Source: Planctomycetota bacterium (GTDB lineage Bacteria > Planctomycetota > GCA-002687715). Taken from it: a stretch of DNA of 5,833 nucleotides. The stretch covers positions 1,747-7,579 of the forward strand of contig JABSRK010000179.1 in assembly GCA_013213915.1 (NCBI GenBank). The letters run 5' to 3'. This document shows positions 5,049 through 5,833 of the stretch, piece after piece. Made by a program: the position numbers and the translations under genes. Each line of letters starts with the position of its first letter. Positions within the stretch are counted from its first letter, which is position 1. A model generated the notes under the pieces. It ran no database searches and was not told the origin of the DNA. It saw only the letters and a list, made by a program, of their open reading frames with translations.

Positions 5049-5833
5049 ATGGCCGATCTCAAGCCGAGCCAAAACGAGGACGACACCGCACACGCGGTCG
5101 CGCCTTCGGCCGTACCGTCCCGGGCCGGGGGTCTCCTGCGTCCACGGCCCAAGGAGATGACCCCCGTCTTCACGGTCCTCATGACCGTGCTGTTTCTGGA
5201 CGTCATCCTGGTCCTGCTCGTCCCTTTCCTGATGGCCTCCCACACGGACAGCCCCTGGGGCGAGGTGCCCCGTGTGGGCTTCCTGGGCCTGTCGGTCTGG
5301 TCCGGAATCGTGTTCGGGTTCCTCGCATCAGTCGTGGCCGAGCGCCGGAACCACTCCGCCTGGTGGTTCCTTGCGGGGCACCTCGGCGCCGTGGCGGCGG
5401 TCCCCCTCGCCGCGGCAGGCATGGCCGAGACAGCGCCGCTGATGGCCCGGCTGATCGTGTTCGGAGTCGGGATGGGTGGCACCATCGTGGCCTTCCTCGT
5501 CATACAAGCCTATCGGCGCACGGCATACGAGCCGGGCCCCTTGACCCGCGCGCTCGGACGGATGTGGCACGCAGCCGGCAACATCTGGTTCGGGATCAGC
5601 TTGTTGATCGCTCTCGCGGCTGCATGGCACCAGGGAACGTGGTGGGAGAACGCGTACGGCCACAAATCGGCGGCGCACGTCTTCTACTCGTCGTGGTGGT
5701 ACGGCTTGCTGCAGTTGACCTTCGCCGCGGCGCTCATCTCCGCCACGCTGCGGAAGTATCCCTGGCGCATCGAGCAGTCCGGCTGGATCGTCACCCACAT
5801 CGCGCTCACCATGCTGCTGGTCGGCAGCTTCAT
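5049..5833 (+). CDS. Polytopic membrane protein with ResB-like cytochrome c biogenesis domain, 3'-partial
   Basis: An uninterrupted frame of 261 codons runs from ATG 5049 off the right edge. A polar, proline-rich N-terminus (1-37) is followed by four likely membrane helices at about 40-62, 77-95, 104-123 and 132-153, then a helix at 178-194 and others at 216-233 and from 246 on. The part from about 173 resembles the N-terminal region of ResB (Ccs1), the membrane protein that works with CcsA in system II haem delivery to apocytochromes c. Key pieces are NIWFGISLLIALAAA, the YSSWWYGLLQL segment (213-223), LRKYPW (234-239) and THIALTMLLVGS (249-260). ResB usually begins close to that first helix, so the ~170-residue four-helix front part is unusual. 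The start is not certain: no Shine-Dalgarno precedes 5049, and the in-frame ATG at 5157 has AAGGAG touching it with no spacing. The gene follows thiC by 80 bases; a functional link is not evident. Confidence 0.7.
   Translation, partial: MADLKPSQNEDDTAHAVAPSAVPSRAGGLLRPRPKEMTPVFTVLMTVLFLDVILVLLVPFLMASHTDSPWGEVPRVGFLGLSVWSGIVFGFLASVVAERRNHSAWWFLAGHLGAVAAVPLAAAGMAETAPLMARLIVFGVGMGGTIVAFLVIQAYRRTAYEPGPLTRALGRMWHAAGNIWFGISLLIALAAAWHQGTWWENAYGHKSAAHVFYSSWWYGLLQLTFAAALISATLRKYPWRIEQSGWIVTHIALTMLLVGSF

Noticed and set aside
4847..5503. 218-codon open frame on the - strand spanning the thiC end and the ResB-like start
   Set aside because: The product is low-complexity arginine-, threonine- and proline-rich sequence with no domain, and the opposite strand has a coherent membrane protein with ResB-like motifs.
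5564..5579. TGGCACG-N4-CGGCA resembling a sigma-54 -24/-12 promoter
   Set aside because: It has the right GG/GC spacing but the two T's of the -12 element are missing, and it sits inside the ResB-like coding frame, where the codons explain it.

Overview
The window is a G+C-rich bacterial stretch with all genes on the + strand and gaps of no more than about 110 bases. It carries seven coding pieces and a few short regulatory candidates. I see no tRNA, rRNA, CRISPR array, insertion sequence or phage gene. The gene types point to a free-living Gram-negative bacterium with sigma-54 and periplasmic copper and cytochrome c chemistry: an NtrC-type regulator, a secreted cupredoxin with a CDVHPWM copper motif, a short ThiC, and a ResB-type cytochrome c assembly protein. 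The cupredoxin style and the multi-domain ResB fit Planctomycetota or a related lineage best, but this is inference from protein character, not a database match.

Layout. (1) Bases 1-2654 look like one operon. A sensor histidine kinase enters from the left, cut by the window edge and broken by a +1 frame change near 330-350. Its end overlaps by 4 bases a complete sigma-54-dependent response regulator, which overlaps by 14 bases a small DUF1294-type membrane protein. (2) Bases 2655-2763 are a gap with two adjacent dyads and a TAGAAT box just before the next start codon. (3) Bases 2764-3492 encode an exported cupredoxin-like protein. (4) Bases 3493-3603 hold a plausible sigma-70 promoter, an intrinsic-terminator-like hairpin with a competing alternative hairpin, and a Shine-Dalgarno for thiC. 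(5) Bases 3604-4968 encode ThiC, the thiamine pyrimidine synthase, with its C-terminal iron-sulfur cysteines. (6) After an 80-base gap with two small hairpins, a polytopic membrane protein starts near 5049 and runs off the right edge. Its visible end resembles the start of ResB.

How the parts work together. The kinase and regulator form a phosphorelay that would drive sigma-54 transcription of unseen targets; no convincing -24/-12 promoter is visible here. The cupredoxin and the ResB-like protein both belong to envelope redox biology, but they are separated by thiC and nothing shows co-regulation. Most of the window is ordinary. The items worth a second look are the kinase frameshift, the thiC leader with its two competing hairpins and no TPP riboswitch, the possible leaderless cupredoxin start, and the long N-terminal membrane extension on the ResB-like protein. 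I found no convincing undescribed system.
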